In this document: positions 1 to 11,397 of the stretch, in pieces
Layout of the letters: every line of letters starts with the position of its first letter
Numbering within the stretch: the stretch's first letter is position 1
Assembly (NCBI GenBank): GCA_963169105.1
Contig: OY720642.1
Span: 15,804,965 to 15,868,964 of the forward strand
Length of the DNA: 64,000 nucleotides
Origin: Ceriagrion tenellum
Lineage: Eukaryota; Arthropoda; Insecta; Odonata; Coenagrionidae
Reading direction: 5' to 3'
Made by a program: the position numbers and the translations under genes
The notes under the pieces: generated by a model
What the model was told of the DNA's origin: nothing
Databases searched by the model: none
What the model saw: only the letters and a program-made list of their open reading frames with translations

Positions 1-639
1 ACAAGTATTTCAGTCCACCAAAAAGAGGAAGACATGGATAAAGAATGTGTTTCGAGGTCGCAATGGTTAAACCCCCAATAGCAGTATCATTAATCAATCA
101 ATTTTCAAAATAAGGAACATTGGTCTGGGGAAAAAGACCATCCTGATCGCTTCCCTAGGAATAAAATCCTGGCTTTCAAATGGCTCTTCCTCCTCTGGGA
201 TACAGGAGCAGGACTTGATGGTGAAGGAGATGGATTCGTATATCACCTACCTAAAGTAAGAAAATGTCCGAGCCCGAAGGAGAAGGGAGGGGAGGATGGA
301 TGGCCAATAGCTTCCAGGTTGGTGCCTCGGGAGGAAGATACATAAGAGCCGAAGCTTTCCATTCCTTTTTCTGCCACTAGAGACCGCTAACACGTCGTCT
401 TTTCCCAGCTCCTTCCCTTCGCCATGCACTCTCCTTCCTGTTCATCCCCTCCGAGGCTTGACAGATCTGATTGGAGTCGGCGCGGCTAAATCCAATGCTC
501 CCGAGGGAAAAGAAGGGGATGAACGGGAGGGGCAGACTTTATGGTACGCGTTTGGCAAAGATTGGACGGGAAGATCACACCGCCTTTTATTCGCTGACAC
601 AGCTCTTGGGCTGCAGATCCCCTTCGGAGAAATAAAAGG
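1..639. other. Unassigned sequence
   Basis: This stretch is somewhat richer in GC and purines than the following kilobases. Short frames lie on both strands, but none has a recognisable domain or a codon pattern I would defend. No RNA gene or repeat seen elsewhere in the window was found here. Confidence 0.3.
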
Positions 640-909
640 CCTTCATGGGTGCACCTCCTTGCGGAGAGGAATAAAAATTGAAAGCCACCTCAGCCACTAA
701 AGGGGCTGGATTGCATGCATGACGCTGCATCCAATTTGTACGATTTGGCTTCTTTTACAGCCGACACAATACTTTTCATTACCACCTGCACTGAATTCCC
801 TGATGACAAACCCGCTAACAAGGCATGAAATATAAAATGAACAAAGGTGCATGGAAGAAAAAGACGGCTGAAGAAAACTGCATATTTTGATCAACTGCCA
901 AGTCAATTT
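640..909. repeat. Direct repeat, copy 1 (about 270 bp)
   Basis: This segment recurs in the same orientation at 1173-1441 with only scattered substitutions and single-base indels. Both copies start at CCTTCATGGGTGCACC and end at CAACTGCCAAGTCAAT. Both contain the short palindromic run TGCATGCATGACGCTGCAT. The opposing frames at 697-954 and 1230-1439 are shadows of the duplication. I do not recognise the family. The 263-bp spacer (910-1172) is unrelated, AT-rich sequence. Confidence 0.85.
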
Positions 910-1172
910 GCTTTGAAGCACAGATCTCGATATTAGTTTGTATCGAATCGACAAATAATAATGAGTAATACGAGAGTTAAGTCTGCAATATTGTCTGACA
1001 AGTAATTCCCATGAATTATTGTTTTAGGAATAAAAAAGACGCGCATTAATTAACTCATAGATGGTGACTTACGCATTCTAAGTTGATTTGCTTCCTTCCC
1101 AATATGTTAATTGTTATACTTGATGTAGCTTTACAGAATACAAACACCATATGTAGGTATGTGAAATAGGGA

Positions 1173-1441
1173 CCTTCATGGGTGCACCACCATGCGGAGA
1201 GGAATGAAAATTGAAAGCCACCTCAGCCACTAAAGGGGCTGGATTGCATGCATGACGCTGCATCCAATTTGTACGATTTGGCTTCTTTCACATCCGACAC
1301 AAAACCTTTCATTACCACCTGCCCAGCATTCCCTAATGACAAATCCGCTAACAAGGCATGAAATATAAAATGAACAAAGGTGCATGAAAAAAAAGACGTC
1401 TGAAGAAAACTGCATATTTTCGATCAACTGCCAAGTCAATT
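1173..1441. repeat. Direct repeat, copy 2 (about 269 bp)
   Basis: This is the second copy of the unit at 640-909, in the same orientation. It is slightly altered near its start (CACCACCATG against CACCTCCTTG) and carries an A-rich stretch near 1386. The high identity and equal length suggest a fairly recent segmental duplication or two insertions of one short element. No terminal inverted repeats or target-site duplications were seen. Confidence 0.85.
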
Positions 1442-1860
1442 CGGAACAAATTACTGCATTAAATTCTTGTCTCTGACAATAAGAGCATCATTATAATCCT
1501 ACTTGCAACGTTAAGTAGTAGCCAAGTGAAAGTGTCCATCATGGACAGAATTGCATGTTTGAAATTCATATTCCCCGTCAAAGTCTCGAAGTTGACGTCG
1601 TCACCATCAAAGCAATATGTTTGTTTTTACGCAAGTACGTGAGTGCGAATTTGTGTAAAAGCATGTTTTTACAACCGTCAGTTGATTTGTATCAGCACGC
1701 AATAATCGAAAGACAATGAATTAAGCGAGAAGACATGCATGCGGTCCGTTTTCATGACAAAAAAGTTGTTTATTAGGGTACAAAAATCGACACTTCGGTC
1801 GAAGTAGGTACTCTTCAAATTTGAATCACTAAATTTTCATTAGTTTAGTTTTTCGTTAGA
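1442..1860. other. Unassigned AT-rich sequence
   Basis: I see no coding frame, RNA gene or repeat shared with the rest of the window here. Confidence 0.3.
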
Positions 1861-2150
1861 ACGTCAGCCGCGTAGAGGTATAAAGGATGAGTTTTTGGGA
1901 AGTGAAATGGTCAAGTGTATTATGGGTAGTTTTTAAGTGGAGCTCCGATTTTATTATGGCCGCTTATAGTATGCGAAAAGAACGAATTTTTTTTTGCTTA
2001 TCTGTTCGGCAATTTGTATTTTTCCGCAGTCGGACTTAGAAATGTAGAGTGGCGTCAAAATGATATTCTTTATGGCACACTCAAACACGACTGCTCAAAA
2101 TCTCTCAAACAGCAAAATGGCTGCCACAACAATGAGGAATTTTCGGTCAT
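1861..2150 (-). mobile_element. Decayed LINE 3'-end fragment
   Basis: On the minus strand this is a diverged copy of the 3' end of the jockey-like LINE at 57.65-58.7 kb. Landmarks in the same order include the region around ATGATATTCTTTATGGC (compare ATGATAATATTCTC in other copies), the CTGTTCGGCA block, the GTGGAGCTC block and the GTGAAATGG block. It lacks the terminal GTAGTATGTAGATGT. It is more diverged than its neighbour at 2151-2560, so it is probably an older 5'-truncated insertion. The frame at 2014-2259 is a shadow. Confidence 0.6.
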
Positions 2151-2560
2151 ATATACATCAACATCTACATACTACCCCGCGAGCCGCATGGACGTGTGGA
2201 AGGGGGTGGAAGGTCACCAGCCGTGTAAAGATGTAAAATTTTTGGAGGTGAAATGGTGACGTGTATGTACTATGGGGGTGTATTTAGAGGAGTTCAGTTC
2301 TTACTGTGGTCGCTTATTGTGCGCGGAAAGGACGAGTTTTTGTACCTGTCTATTCGGCAGAGTATCTCTCTTATTTTATCGCATATGTCAGGCCTTGAGA
2401 TGTAGTGAGGAGTCATGATAATATTCTCTATGTTGCTCTGTAACACACCAGTTCTGAATATCTCAAGCAGCCTAAGCCTAGCGTGCAGCCTCCGAGTCTC
2501 TAGTGACTCCTAACCTAATCTCTCTAAAAGCTGAGAAACACTGTTTGCTTTTGGCAATTT
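2151..2560 (-). mobile_element. 5'-truncated jockey-like LINE, 3' end
   Basis: Read on the minus strand, this matches the 3' part of the LINE at 57.65-58.7 kb: the end of the RT reading frame (2400-2530), a 3' UTR, and the terminus GGCTCGCGGGGTAGTATGTAGATGT at 2165-2190. The insertion is dead on arrival, holding only the last ~400 bp. Another copy in the same orientation lies at 49225-49640. Together these fragments define the 3' terminus of the family. Confidence 0.8.
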
Positions 2561-4094
2561 TTAACAAAACGTGCAGCTTTTCTTTGCATATTTTATTCAT
2601 TTTTTCGTCAAATATTTCTACCCACGGTCCCTAATGATCGCAAAGAGTTCGAGGTGCGACCTAACAAGACCTATGTAGCAATATCTGCTATACGCTTGAT
2701 AAATGTTTGTTTCTTTGATGCTGCCCCGCATATGTTTTGTAACTGTGTTTTCCACGATATGTCAGAAGTTCCAAGGTATTCGACATTTTCAGTAAGATTA
2801 GATAGTTCCATAGTATTTGAATTTTTCTGAGGACTATATGCTTACTCCACCCTTTAACGTAGATAAGGCATTGGTGTGATGAGTTTCGCAATAAGTGCAT
2901 GGTGTATTTACTAGGATTTGATTCTGGCCTCATAAAAGGGTGCCGATCACGCATCCTTGTGTATTAGCCTTTAACAATGGATATGAGTTAGACCTTAATA
3001 CAATGTTCAGGATCTCGTTTAAGTAATTAAACCTATATCCTAAATGTTAACTGGGCTATGAAAGCCAAATGTTAAACAATTCTACACCGCAGGTTATTCT
3101 AAGCAATGAGAGATCGATAAGCACGTGAAGGACTGTATTGCGTTTCAATATTTGCGAGCCGCGTGCCCCATTCGAAAGATAGTTCCAGCTAAAGTTCCAG
3201 AAAGGATGCACTCCGAGGATCGCGAACGTGTTGCCCAGAGCTGAAAAAGATAAAAACGAAACGCCTCCTTTCTGTGCACGTGGAAGAAAAAAAACAATTG
3301 CGGAGCGCATTCCGAAGCGTGATCCACCAGACGGTAATGGAGCCACTTGACGTAAGAGCTTACCCTGTAAGCAATGGATTCACTCGCAATGAAGCTCTCC
3401 AGTGCTATTTAGTGATCAATGCCGGAGAGAATTCAGATATATGTGAAGTTCATGTCAAGCAAGTAATGGTTAGGGAGGAATGTTACCGTAAAAGGGAAAT
3501 TGTAACTATGCCGGAGATATTACCACATTTAATCAAGGTTGCATTCGTTTTTATCCCTGTTGAATGCTAGTAAGAGTATAATATTCCACAGCTAAATAAC
3601 ACGGCATTTTATCTTAGATGGAATTAAAGCTTGCATCTAAATAACTGATTTTCATATTTCTACTTATAATTTCCTAAAGCTTTTCAATTCAATTCGACTA
3701 TAGGGTTAAAGCTCCGGTTAAGAAAGTTATGAAAAATATGTTTATCAATGAATTAAGCGTTGCTTTGAAGGTCATAATATCTCCGGGTATAGACTCTTAT
3801 TTTCCGAGTGGTCGAAGAGGTTAAACAAGTTAATGCGTTGAAAGATTAGAACGATACTCTCTTCATTTCATAGCCTCTACTCTTAATCGTTTGGTTTCCA
3901 GGTCATTCTCTCATGAGGTTTATCCTTTTTATCAAGTGATAGTTCAATGGAGTGCTCCATCGATCACATTAAGCCATTGTGGTGGCTGCGTAAAATATTT
4001 AACCCATTAGTTATTTTTTGAAAGAATTATTTACACCCAGATTTCATTAAGGAATACATTTCTAGGCTGAAAAAATCAGTTGGAATTTATCTAA
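2561..4094. other. Unassigned sequence
   Basis: AT-rich DNA without a supportable gene. The frames at 3056-3346 and 3274-3570 lie opposite each other and resemble no family I know. No structured RNA or shared repeat was noticed. Confidence 0.3.
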
Positions 4095-5480
4095 TATAAT
4101 AATAATAATAATAAGAATTTATTTAACACATACAGGTAACCCCAATTACATGTGTTATAATAAAAATACAATAAAATAAATAAATGCATACATGAATCAA
4201 TCAGGAAAAAGAAAAACAACTGTTTATGTTCTATTTAAAAATTCGAACATTTTCTTTTTTAGGGACACTAAAGGGTCAGAAATAAATTCAGCATCTTTAT
4301 AATTATTCAAAAATTCATTAGCCGTGCGCATCATCCTAGTTAGCGGTTCATATTTACGGACATCCACCCGACTAAAGTGGCATCTGAAGAGTGGAGTGTG
4401 CTTAGTTCTCCTTGGAGGCGCATTTAGGTTGATTAAGCCAAGTAGATGGCTGGAATCCACATCACCCATCATAATTTTACGCAGAAAGATAGCATCTGAA
4501 ACCCTCCTTCTGACTCCAACTGGAGTGAGCGTAAAAAATTTACATAAATTGGGGTATTCGGATGCTGTATAGACAGGACCATTATCCAGAGAACACAGCC
4601 ATTTCACAAATCGCATCTGTATTTTTTCAAGTGTCCTCTCTAACGTGACATGGTGTGGATTCCAGATCATACTACCGTATTCTAAAACAGGTCGGACGAT
4701 CGTACAGTATGCTCGCACAACAGTTTTAGTAGAAAAATTGGGAATGCAATTTCGTTTTAAAAAACCCATAAGGCGATAAGCTTTCCGGCATATTGACTGA
4801 ACATGTGGTTTAAAGGAAAGTTTGCTATCTAAAGTGATTCCTAAGTCAGTAATTGAGGTAACACGATCAAGAGGAACACCATTTAAGTGATAGTCATAAC
4901 GAATAATATTCTTCCTCAAGGTAAAGGTGATAATTTTACATTTAGTTAAATTAGGATATAAATTCCATTGAACACACCAGTTAAAAAATGTATCCAAGTC
5001 ATTTTGTAAAATAACACACTCGTTAAGAGAGGTGACCCTGGTTGATACCTTACAGTTATCAGTATATAAAAGACATTCCGATTTCAAACAGCCAGGCAAG
5101 TCATTAATAAATATATTAAAAAGCAGGGGCCCTAAAATTGACCCCTGAGGGACACCAGACGTAAGTTTTACAGGTGAAGACAGGCAACTTTCAACAGCCA
5201 CAGTTTGGGACCTGTTACTTAAGTAGGACTGGAAAAGTTTCAGCAAGTTACCACCAATTCCAAAACACTTAAGTTTACATAAAACATAACCATGGTCAAC
5301 CTTGTCGAAGGCTTTAGCAAAGTCAATGTATACTGAGTCCATCTGACAACCCATTCCAATTGAGAGGGCCACTGAGTTAACATGTACAGCTAAGTTGGTA
5401 GAAGTCGATCGGCAAGGGCGAAAACCATCTCTCATAACTTTAGGGAGAAAAAAATTCTCAAGTACTCTATTTTGAATCCA
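4095..5480 (-). pseudogene. Non-LTR retrotransposon (CR1/L2/jockey-like), RT and 3' end
   Basis: A 403-codon minus-strand frame (4224-5435) encodes most of a LINE reverse transcriptase. In order it holds GFRPCRSTSTNL, motif A VYIDFAKAFDKVDH, motif B SGVPQGSILGPLLFN, a degenerate motif C, the DLGITLDSKLSF block, the thumb (RAYCTIVRPVLEYG) and a C-terminal tail. The catalytic YADD box reads YTDN, with both A and the second D changed, so this copy should be inactive although the frame is long. The coding match extends a little 5' of the first ATG (ENFFLPKV, to about 5460). The element is 5'-truncated there, with no endonuclease domain. The 3' UTR ends in a (TTA)n tail at 4096-4118, typical of LINE termini. 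Confidence 0.88.
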
Positions 5481-5903
5481 CTAAGCAATAGCGCCTATTA
5501 CGACTTTCATATTGTATTCAGACGTCATGACTTTTTCAAACGCGCTCATGAGACCTGTTTTCGTGCGAAAAAGCTGGCTAAATTTATCATCAATATTGAC
5601 TTAACGGAAAGAAAATCATTAGACTATACCGTATTTATTTCATAAATAAATGACAAGTTTTAGCAGCATAAAAATTATTAATAAAGCAAAGAGCTTATCA
5701 GCAATTGTCGAAAGAAAACTCTGTCGCCACAGTTTGAAGGGTTACTTGGCTTATCCTTTGAATCACGAGAGCCACAAATGCGATTCCATGACATTTAATT
5801 GATATGGCTGATTACTTAGTCAACAGGAGAAATTTTGATGTGGGACAATCTAGCTCTATTCATCAAAATTACTTCATTGTTACACAATCAAAAACTAAAC
5901 TTT
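5481..5903. other. Unassigned AT-rich sequence
   Basis: No gene or shared repeat was seen between the LINE 5' truncation and the fold-back element at 5904. Confidence 0.3.
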
Positions 5904-6096
5904 ACGATTTCCATATGAATTTATTTACACGACCAGTTTCGTAACTAAGTTACATCTTCAGAAGACATAGGGAATTTCCTTCGTCTAAATTTACTTACTT
6001 CTTGATTCATGTATAGACGAAGAAAATTTCCATTATCAACGTTAGATGTTACTTTGTTATGAACCCGGTCGTGAAATAGATTCATGCGGAAATTAC
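5904..6096. mobile_element. Fold-back element 1 (PLE-like arms)
   Basis: Two imperfect inverted arms, 5904-5988 and 6013-6096, surround a 24-bp spacer. Matching landmarks include GGAATTTCCTTCGTCT (5971) against AGACGAAGAAAATTTCC (6015), and the outer ATGAATTTATTT against GAAATAGATTCAT. Each arm carries an ACGACC-type block that becomes GGTCGT when read inward to outward. The left arm holds a hammerhead-like core on the minus strand (5926-5966). The right arm keeps only a decayed form. The frame at 5945-6136 is a by-product of the structure. Confidence 0.75.
5926..5966 (-). ncRNA. Hammerhead-ribozyme-like core
   Basis: On the minus strand the order is CTGAAGA (5955-5961), one extra T, GTAAC-TTA-GTTAC forming a perfect 5-bp stem II, GAAAC, a tiny stem III (ACTGGT) and C at 5931 as the predicted cleavage nucleotide, followed by GTGTAAATAAA. 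This matches the type I hammerhead order, except for the extra base after CUGANGA. Stem I is weak in this copy. Activity is not established. Confidence 0.5.
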
Positions 6097-7038
6097 AAAA
6101 TATATTTTTACATTGTTTCACAATATAAATTTTCATTCGTATTGTTAGTCTGATATGCCATTATTATTATCATTTTGAAAGGCGAAATTATATTTTTTAG
6201 CAACTGGCGGATAATCGGTATTTCATGACTGTTTAATTTTTGGACTTAAGGAACATGACTACTCCACATGAAGAGAGCGGGTTTTAAAAGAACTTCATTT
6301 TAGTTGTCGATAATCAGGAAATCTTTCTCTCAATGTAATTTAAGCCATATCAATGGGCATTTTCTGTCACTTTACTAAAGTTACAAAACAATTCCTATTT
6401 TTGAATTAATTTTGGGTCACTTTTGTGTATAATAGTGGGCTCATTGTTAAAGTGGACCAAGTCCATAGAAGTGACAGAGAAGATAGAAGAATATTCAGGC
6501 AACCGCTTTTGAATTTCCTTCAATAACTTTCTAATACGAAGTCAATTCTGAGTTCAATATTCCAACTTGACTTGGTTTTCTCTAGCATTAAAAATATATG
6601 ATCCTGTCCATTCGAAAAAGTGTCCATCATTGTGGGAGAAAGAGTTCAAGTCCATTTTTAAAGTAAGTCTATTTTGAAAAAATGCCCATTGTTATAGGAG
6701 AAATAAACTATAGACTCGCCCATCATGTACACTGAGACCTCCATATATCTACGTCTATTTTCCTTAATATATTTTCACGTGCTCTGCTTGATAAAAGTAA
6801 AAAGTACTTTTTCTCTTGCTAATGATTAATTTTACATAGAGATGAGTGTGAATATCGATATTGGTTTTAAAATAAATAAATGAGCAGAGAATCGTAAGGA
6901 AATAAATTATTGCTCATAACTGTATATCATCGATTAGGAACCAGCAGAAATACTATCACGAAAAAAGTCATTAGTCAAGATCGCCAGTCAATAAATGAAG
7001 TTGTAAGATTGGTACGGAGGCTTCCGCGGTAATTTATT
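6097..7038. other. Unassigned AT-rich sequence
   Basis: I see no gene, RNA or shared repeat here. Simple A/T-rich runs dominate. Confidence 0.3.
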
Positions 7039-7221
7039 GAGGTCAGTTTATTCGGGTTTTTCCCGCATTGATTCATGTTAATAGACAACAGTTTTGCTAA
7101 CATTACAGCTAGCGTCGTCAGGCCCTGAAATGCTCTCTACGCTTACGCTAGCTGTAACGTGAGCGAAACTGTTGTCCGTTAACATGAATCAATGTGGGAA
7201 AAACCCGAATAAACTGACCTC
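7039..7221. mobile_element. Fold-back element 2
   Basis: Near-perfect inverted arms at 7039-7114 and 7146-7221 start with GAGGTCAGTTTATTCGGG and its complement and close with AGCTAGCG/CGCTAGCT. The loop contains CCTGAAATG. GCTTACG in the loop and right-arm start pairs with CGTGAGC, followed by GAAAC and GTCCG. The layout is therefore a distorted relative of the hammerhead-like cores, with an insertion between the CTGA box and stem II. Confidence 0.75.
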
Positions 7222-7689
7222 GAAGTTGTAGGATGATAGCAACCAATAAGTTGCATAAAAAGCATGAAGTGAAACTCATTTCCTCGGTGTGCCCCGATTG
7301 AGTGGGCATCCGTTAATAATGCGAATGCAATAAACTGATATTATTTTTAATTTTCATCCATGAAACAAGCGATTGGCCCAATACGAAAACATAAGAGCAG
7401 TTTATTAACTGCGTTTCCGGTTTCACTAACTTCATCGTTCCTTCGGCATCGACCACCACCAAGATATCAACTCGCAAATATTTCACTGTCAGACTTTGGG
7501 GTAAAAAAGTCACACACACACGAATAACTCCTCAGACAATGAGCAGGATCAGAAATGGGGTCACGAATAATTAATTACGAGGACCGCGGCACCGCCGGCA
7601 TACATGCCGATAAAAAAAACAAGGCTAAGTCCTTTCCTTCGCCCCCTGCCATGCCGCGGGCCCCTTAGTCCTTGTTACACAATGCGATG
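7222..7689. other. Unassigned sequence
   Basis: No supportable gene. There is a short (CA)n run near 7511-7521 and a locally GC-rich patch around 7580-7600. Confidence 0.3.
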
Positions 7690-8110
7690 CCTTCCCGTTT
7701 ATGACTGGCTCCTTTAACTTCCCGTCTTCCCTAGGAAGTGGTAATGCCGCGCCCTCTTCCAGCCGAAGCGGGAGGAGAGACCAGAAAAAAAAGACATCCG
7801 AAATGCGCTCCCCCTATTCCATTCCATCCCGGCTCTCCATTTACGGGCCCCGAACGCATAGTGCCCCCCATCTCCACCGGGGGGCACCACCTTTCCCCCG
7901 TTATCACCCCCCTTTCCCACCTCTTTCATTTCTTTTCGAACTCCCTTTCCACAATCTTCACGACTCGATTCATTCCCGCGGCCCTGGAAGGCGCAGAAAA
8001 AACTGGAGCACCGGTCTTTCCACTTCCCTTGCCCTTTCCTTTCTCATGGGAGCCTCCGCGTTTCATCCCTTCATCCTCCTTCTCCCCGTCGCACTTGACA
8101 TATTCTACCA
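7690..8110. other. Pyrimidine-rich, GC-rich island
   Basis: A strongly C/T-rich tract on the plus strand stays open in several frames at once (7701-8165, 7738-8157 and two minus frames). Biased composition explains this, not coding. The protein readings are low-complexity Pro/Ser-rich with no domain. It could be a CpG-rich regulatory island or part of an unrecognised repeat; the sequence does not decide. Confidence 0.4.
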
Positions 8111-8189
8111 CGATACTCAGGACTCGTATTCAATATTGCTCCCTCACATTGCGATAATGACTTAGGGACTTTTTACTCGATGCTTATTT

Positions 8190-8500
8190 CAGCGCTGAAA
8201 ATCGAAATGAACTCAGAAAGTTTAAAATCGTACCGTGCAAAGGATGTGATTACATCTGAATACGTAAAAAATTCGAAAATCAGCACTGAGGAAAGAAATA
8301 AGTGAGATACTTATTTTCCATCCGAATCCTGGATCCAACAACCAATCACAGGAAAGTCTAGCATTTTCAGAGAATACAGTCTTAACTGAATTATTTTCGT
8401 GGGAGCTTCGAGAACTATAATCGAGAAAATGTTTTCTTGAGACCTTTACAACAGATTTTCTGATGAATGTTTGGATTATTTTGCAAACAACACAGAAATC
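8190..8500. repeat. Repeat A, copy 1
   Basis: First copy of an unclassified interspersed family. Landmarks are GTGATTACATCTGAAT, GAAATAAGTGAGATACTTATTTTCC, CTGGATCCAACAACCAATCACAGG and CGAGAAAATGTTTTCTTGAGACCTTTACAAC (given here as separate blocks of the copy). It recurs immediately downstream at 8501-9085 and at 14096-14240 and 28160-28760. No protein or terminal repeat was recognised. Confidence 0.65.
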
Positions 8501-9085
8501 CATAAAATCGAACCGAACTTAAAAATAGCACCTTGTAATAAAATGTGATCGCATCTGAATCATGAATCTGATGAATATCCAACATCCGATCCGAATAATA
8601 CAATTCGACTATCAGTACTGTAAAGAGAAATAAGTACGATATATTTTTCATTAAATTGTTGGATCCAACAGCCAATCACAGGCAAGTCGGTGAGTTGAGC
8701 TCTTCGAGGAAAACCCAGCGACGGCGCTAGATACTACCAAATAATCTATAGAGGAAATGCATGAGTGTTAATCGTGAAAATTTGCTCTCGAGACCTCTAC
8801 AACTGGTTTCTTCAAGAGTGTTTGGTAGTGAATCGTAAAAAAAAATATTCACCGGATGGAAACAACATGGACCACATAATTTACATTGCCTAGTTCTCCG
8901 TATGCTCGGACAGTGCCTCAGCGCACTGAAATCAGCAAAACGTAAACAACAGGTTGAGAGGTATCGAAATCGATACAAGTCCCGGATTTGGTTTCGAGTT
9001 CCCGGCCGAGAGTACAATTCGATTTTTATTACCGAAATAAGTGTAGAATGACCTTTACGTGCCGTTTCCATCGAGTGCACATCAA
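8501..9085. repeat. Repeat A, copy 2 (longer)
   Basis: A second copy lies head to tail with copy 1. It repeats GTGATCGCATCTGAAT, the TTGGATCCAACAGCCAATCACAGG region and the GAGACCTCTACAACTGGTTT region. It extends further through a CGGACAGTGCCTCAGCGCACTGAAATCAGC-type region (8905-8935) that is shared with 28620-28670. The family extends at least 500 bp and lacks an evident reading frame, so it may be a non-autonomous element or the 3' part of an unrecognised retroelement. Confidence 0.65.
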
Positions 9086-9558
9086 AGATATATATTTTTT
9101 ACCTAAGTCACGAAGGTGCACTATGGACGAAACTAAAAGGTTAAATAATTGATACTAATTATCAGTAAAATACCCAATCACGCATGCCGAAACCTTATTT
9201 TGAAAGTACGTTTTGAACAATTGAATGGATTTTTCAATTATGCAGTATTTTTTATAAAGATGCAGCATTTGTTTCTCAGCAAGCATAATCGACCTATATT
9301 CGCCATGCAAGACACAACTTAAAATGGAAATTTAAAATGATTTGACAGTCCAAAACAATTTAATACCAAACTTATTTCTGTTGTAAAACCTGCATTTGCG
9401 AGTCTTATTTAAGAAAAATTGGATATAATGGCTAAACCTTATACTGAGTGCCTGCTTGATTTAATTTCATTCAACCACATTCCACGCCTATGTCTTTCCC
9501 AAGAGCGGCTTCAATTTATTTTCAATGCCAATGATATATGACTAAAAAGAGAGAACTC
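9086..9558. other. Unassigned AT-rich sequence
   Basis: No gene or shared repeat was seen. Confidence 0.3.
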
Positions 9559-9627
9559 TTAGTATTTTCCACACTTGAAACTTTAATTCCCGACCCAGGT
9601 CTCGAATGCCTTGCAATCATTTTCAAC
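9559..9627 (-). mobile_element. Solo arm of a fold-back (PLE-like terminal piece)
   Basis: The segment TTTTCCACACTTGAAAC, CCCGACCCAGGTCTCGA and TTGCAATCATTTTCAA matches one arm of the fold-back at 9865-10087 without a partner arm. It contains the reverse complement of the GAAACCT..GGTCG block shared by all fold-backs in this window. It is probably a fragment left by deletion or an independent truncated insertion. Confidence 0.6.
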
Positions 9628-9864
9628 GTACATATACATGGCATGCGACTTAATATATAGATCTGGGGAGGGAGGGTGGGGGAAGAAGTGGTTGATTGAC
9701 GTCAGAGACGTGCGTCACGGTCAGTGGGAGGTGGTGGGGGGAAAGGTATGGATAATAGGGGAGCCAATGATATACTTTCATTATGGCAAAAGCTACTCAT
9801 TATTAAACTTAATGGTTGAAGGCGTCACTTTGTGGAAGGGTACCGCAGACATATCGGAAAAGAA

Positions 9865-10087
9865 AAATCCCTTAGTAAATTCCACGCTTAAAACTTTTAT
9901 TACCGACCTAGGTTTCCATTGCCTTGAAATCATTTTCAAAAGTGGTAGAGGTGTAAAGGAGATGTAACAAATGTGGTGTAACAAGGTGGTGTGGAAGTGG
10001 TGGAAAGACCTTTGAAAATGATTGCAAGGTAATCGAAACCTAAGTCAGAATTGAAGTTTTAAGTGTGAAATTTACTACGAGATTTGT
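9865..10087. mobile_element. Fold-back element 3
   Basis: Inverted arms lie at about 9865-9942 and 10010-10087. Left landmarks TTCCACGCTTAAAACTTTTA, CCGACCTAGGTTTCCATTG and AAATCATTTTCAAAAG have their complements in the right arm, which has diverged. The spacer is GT-rich. A GGCGTCACTTTGTGGAAG block (9821-9839) just outside the left arm recurs, in either orientation, near other members (11640, 18040, 26750, 54680). No intact CTGANGA box remains. Confidence 0.7.
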
Positions 10088-11303
10088 CTTGTTTGACATG
10101 GCTACTCATTATTCCCAATTGTTCCTTTGCGAACTTATAATAATTCTGTATATTTTTATAAGACCTGACTTCGGCAATGACATCGGTCGTTAAGAGGATG
10201 GTCTAAAAAAAGTGCAACATTTTGAACACAATTACCAAAGTTTTCAAGATTTCAAACGTAAAATAAAGTCTGAAGGAATAAGAAAGTCAATTATGTTTCC
10301 ATTCATTTGTCCTACATCTCGACTAAAAGCGATTAAAATCAGCTATTTTTGGGCTTTTTCAAGTAAATATCCTTAAGAAAATTTGCGGACAGACAGAGAT
10401 ACTTTTCATTTTAAAGTGTAAAATATTCTTTTCAAAGATGGTGAAACAGCTGTACATAAAGGATAAAACTTTTGAAAGTTAAATTTTAATAGTTATTAAA
10501 ACCTGTATTATGATTGAAAACCGTTTAACACTTACAAGAGTTTAGAAGGATTTACTTGCGCACATCACAACTGTAATCATTTAAGAATGTAAAGACCAGG
10601 GAAGTTCTCACCTGAAGACCAGAAAAAAATCATCTCCTTCGCAACTCCTGGGCGCGTGGTGTTTCAACAAACTAGGATGGGAATTGTTAACAGACCGATG
10701 ATTGCAATTAAGACCCAATTTTATTGGGAATCTTCAGACCAATTTACTTTCAAACGACGTTTGTAACATTTTACAAACCCGGAATGCTACGACTGACTCG
10801 ATATTGAAAGTTGAATTGAGGAAGTAGAATGCAGAACAGACAGGATCAAAATGACATTTTTCCGCAATCGATGAAAAACATTAATATCTGCCTACAAGAC
10901 TTTAAACCAGGTCAGTCGATATGTAATGCAGCTAGCTAGTTGATCTCTTCTCTAATGCTTGTTTCTCAATCAACACTGAAGAGAAAGAATCACGTTTCCA
11001 AAGATTCCTATTCGACTCTCTTATCTCTGATCGTTTATGCAGTTTCAAAATAAAATTAAACAAACAGTTCCTTAAGTATGCCTATAGTGAAGTGCATCCT
11101 TACGACCAGTCTTGCAGATTCTTGTTAATGCATTTTTAGAAGTAGTAAAGTTATCATTAGGATAGATTGTAAAGAATGCAGGTGATAACTCCCCCAGTCT
11201 TACAACCCTAAAGTGGCTCGCATTGTGTTACGTAGATTAAGAGCACGACAGTTTAAATATTTTTTATGCTTAGTTTAAAAAAAACCAAGATGGTTTGGAG
11301 CGA
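10088..11303. other. Unassigned sequence
   Basis: AT-rich DNA without a supportable gene, RNA or shared repeat. Confidence 0.3.
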
Positions 11304-11397
11304 ACATTACGATTAATTATCTTTTTTATAAAAATGAGTCTACAAGTGTTACATTACGGTTTGTTATCTTTATTATAAAAATGAGTCTACAAGTGTT
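11304..11397. repeat. Tandem duplication, 47-bp unit x2
   Basis: Two adjacent copies (11304-11350 and 11351-11397) start ACATTACG and end TATAAAAATGAGTCTACAAGTGTT in pieces, with few substitutions. No motif beyond the duplication was seen. Confidence 0.85.

Noticed and set aside
7701..8165. A 154-codon plus-strand frame overlapped by other long frames
   Set aside because: Open simultaneously in three or more frames because the tract is C/T-rich. The translation is low complexity and no domain is visible.
9559..10087. Intact hammerhead core in fold-back 3
   Set aside because: The GAAACCTAAGTC half is present, but no CTGANGA box lies at the proper distance, so I list only the fold-back.
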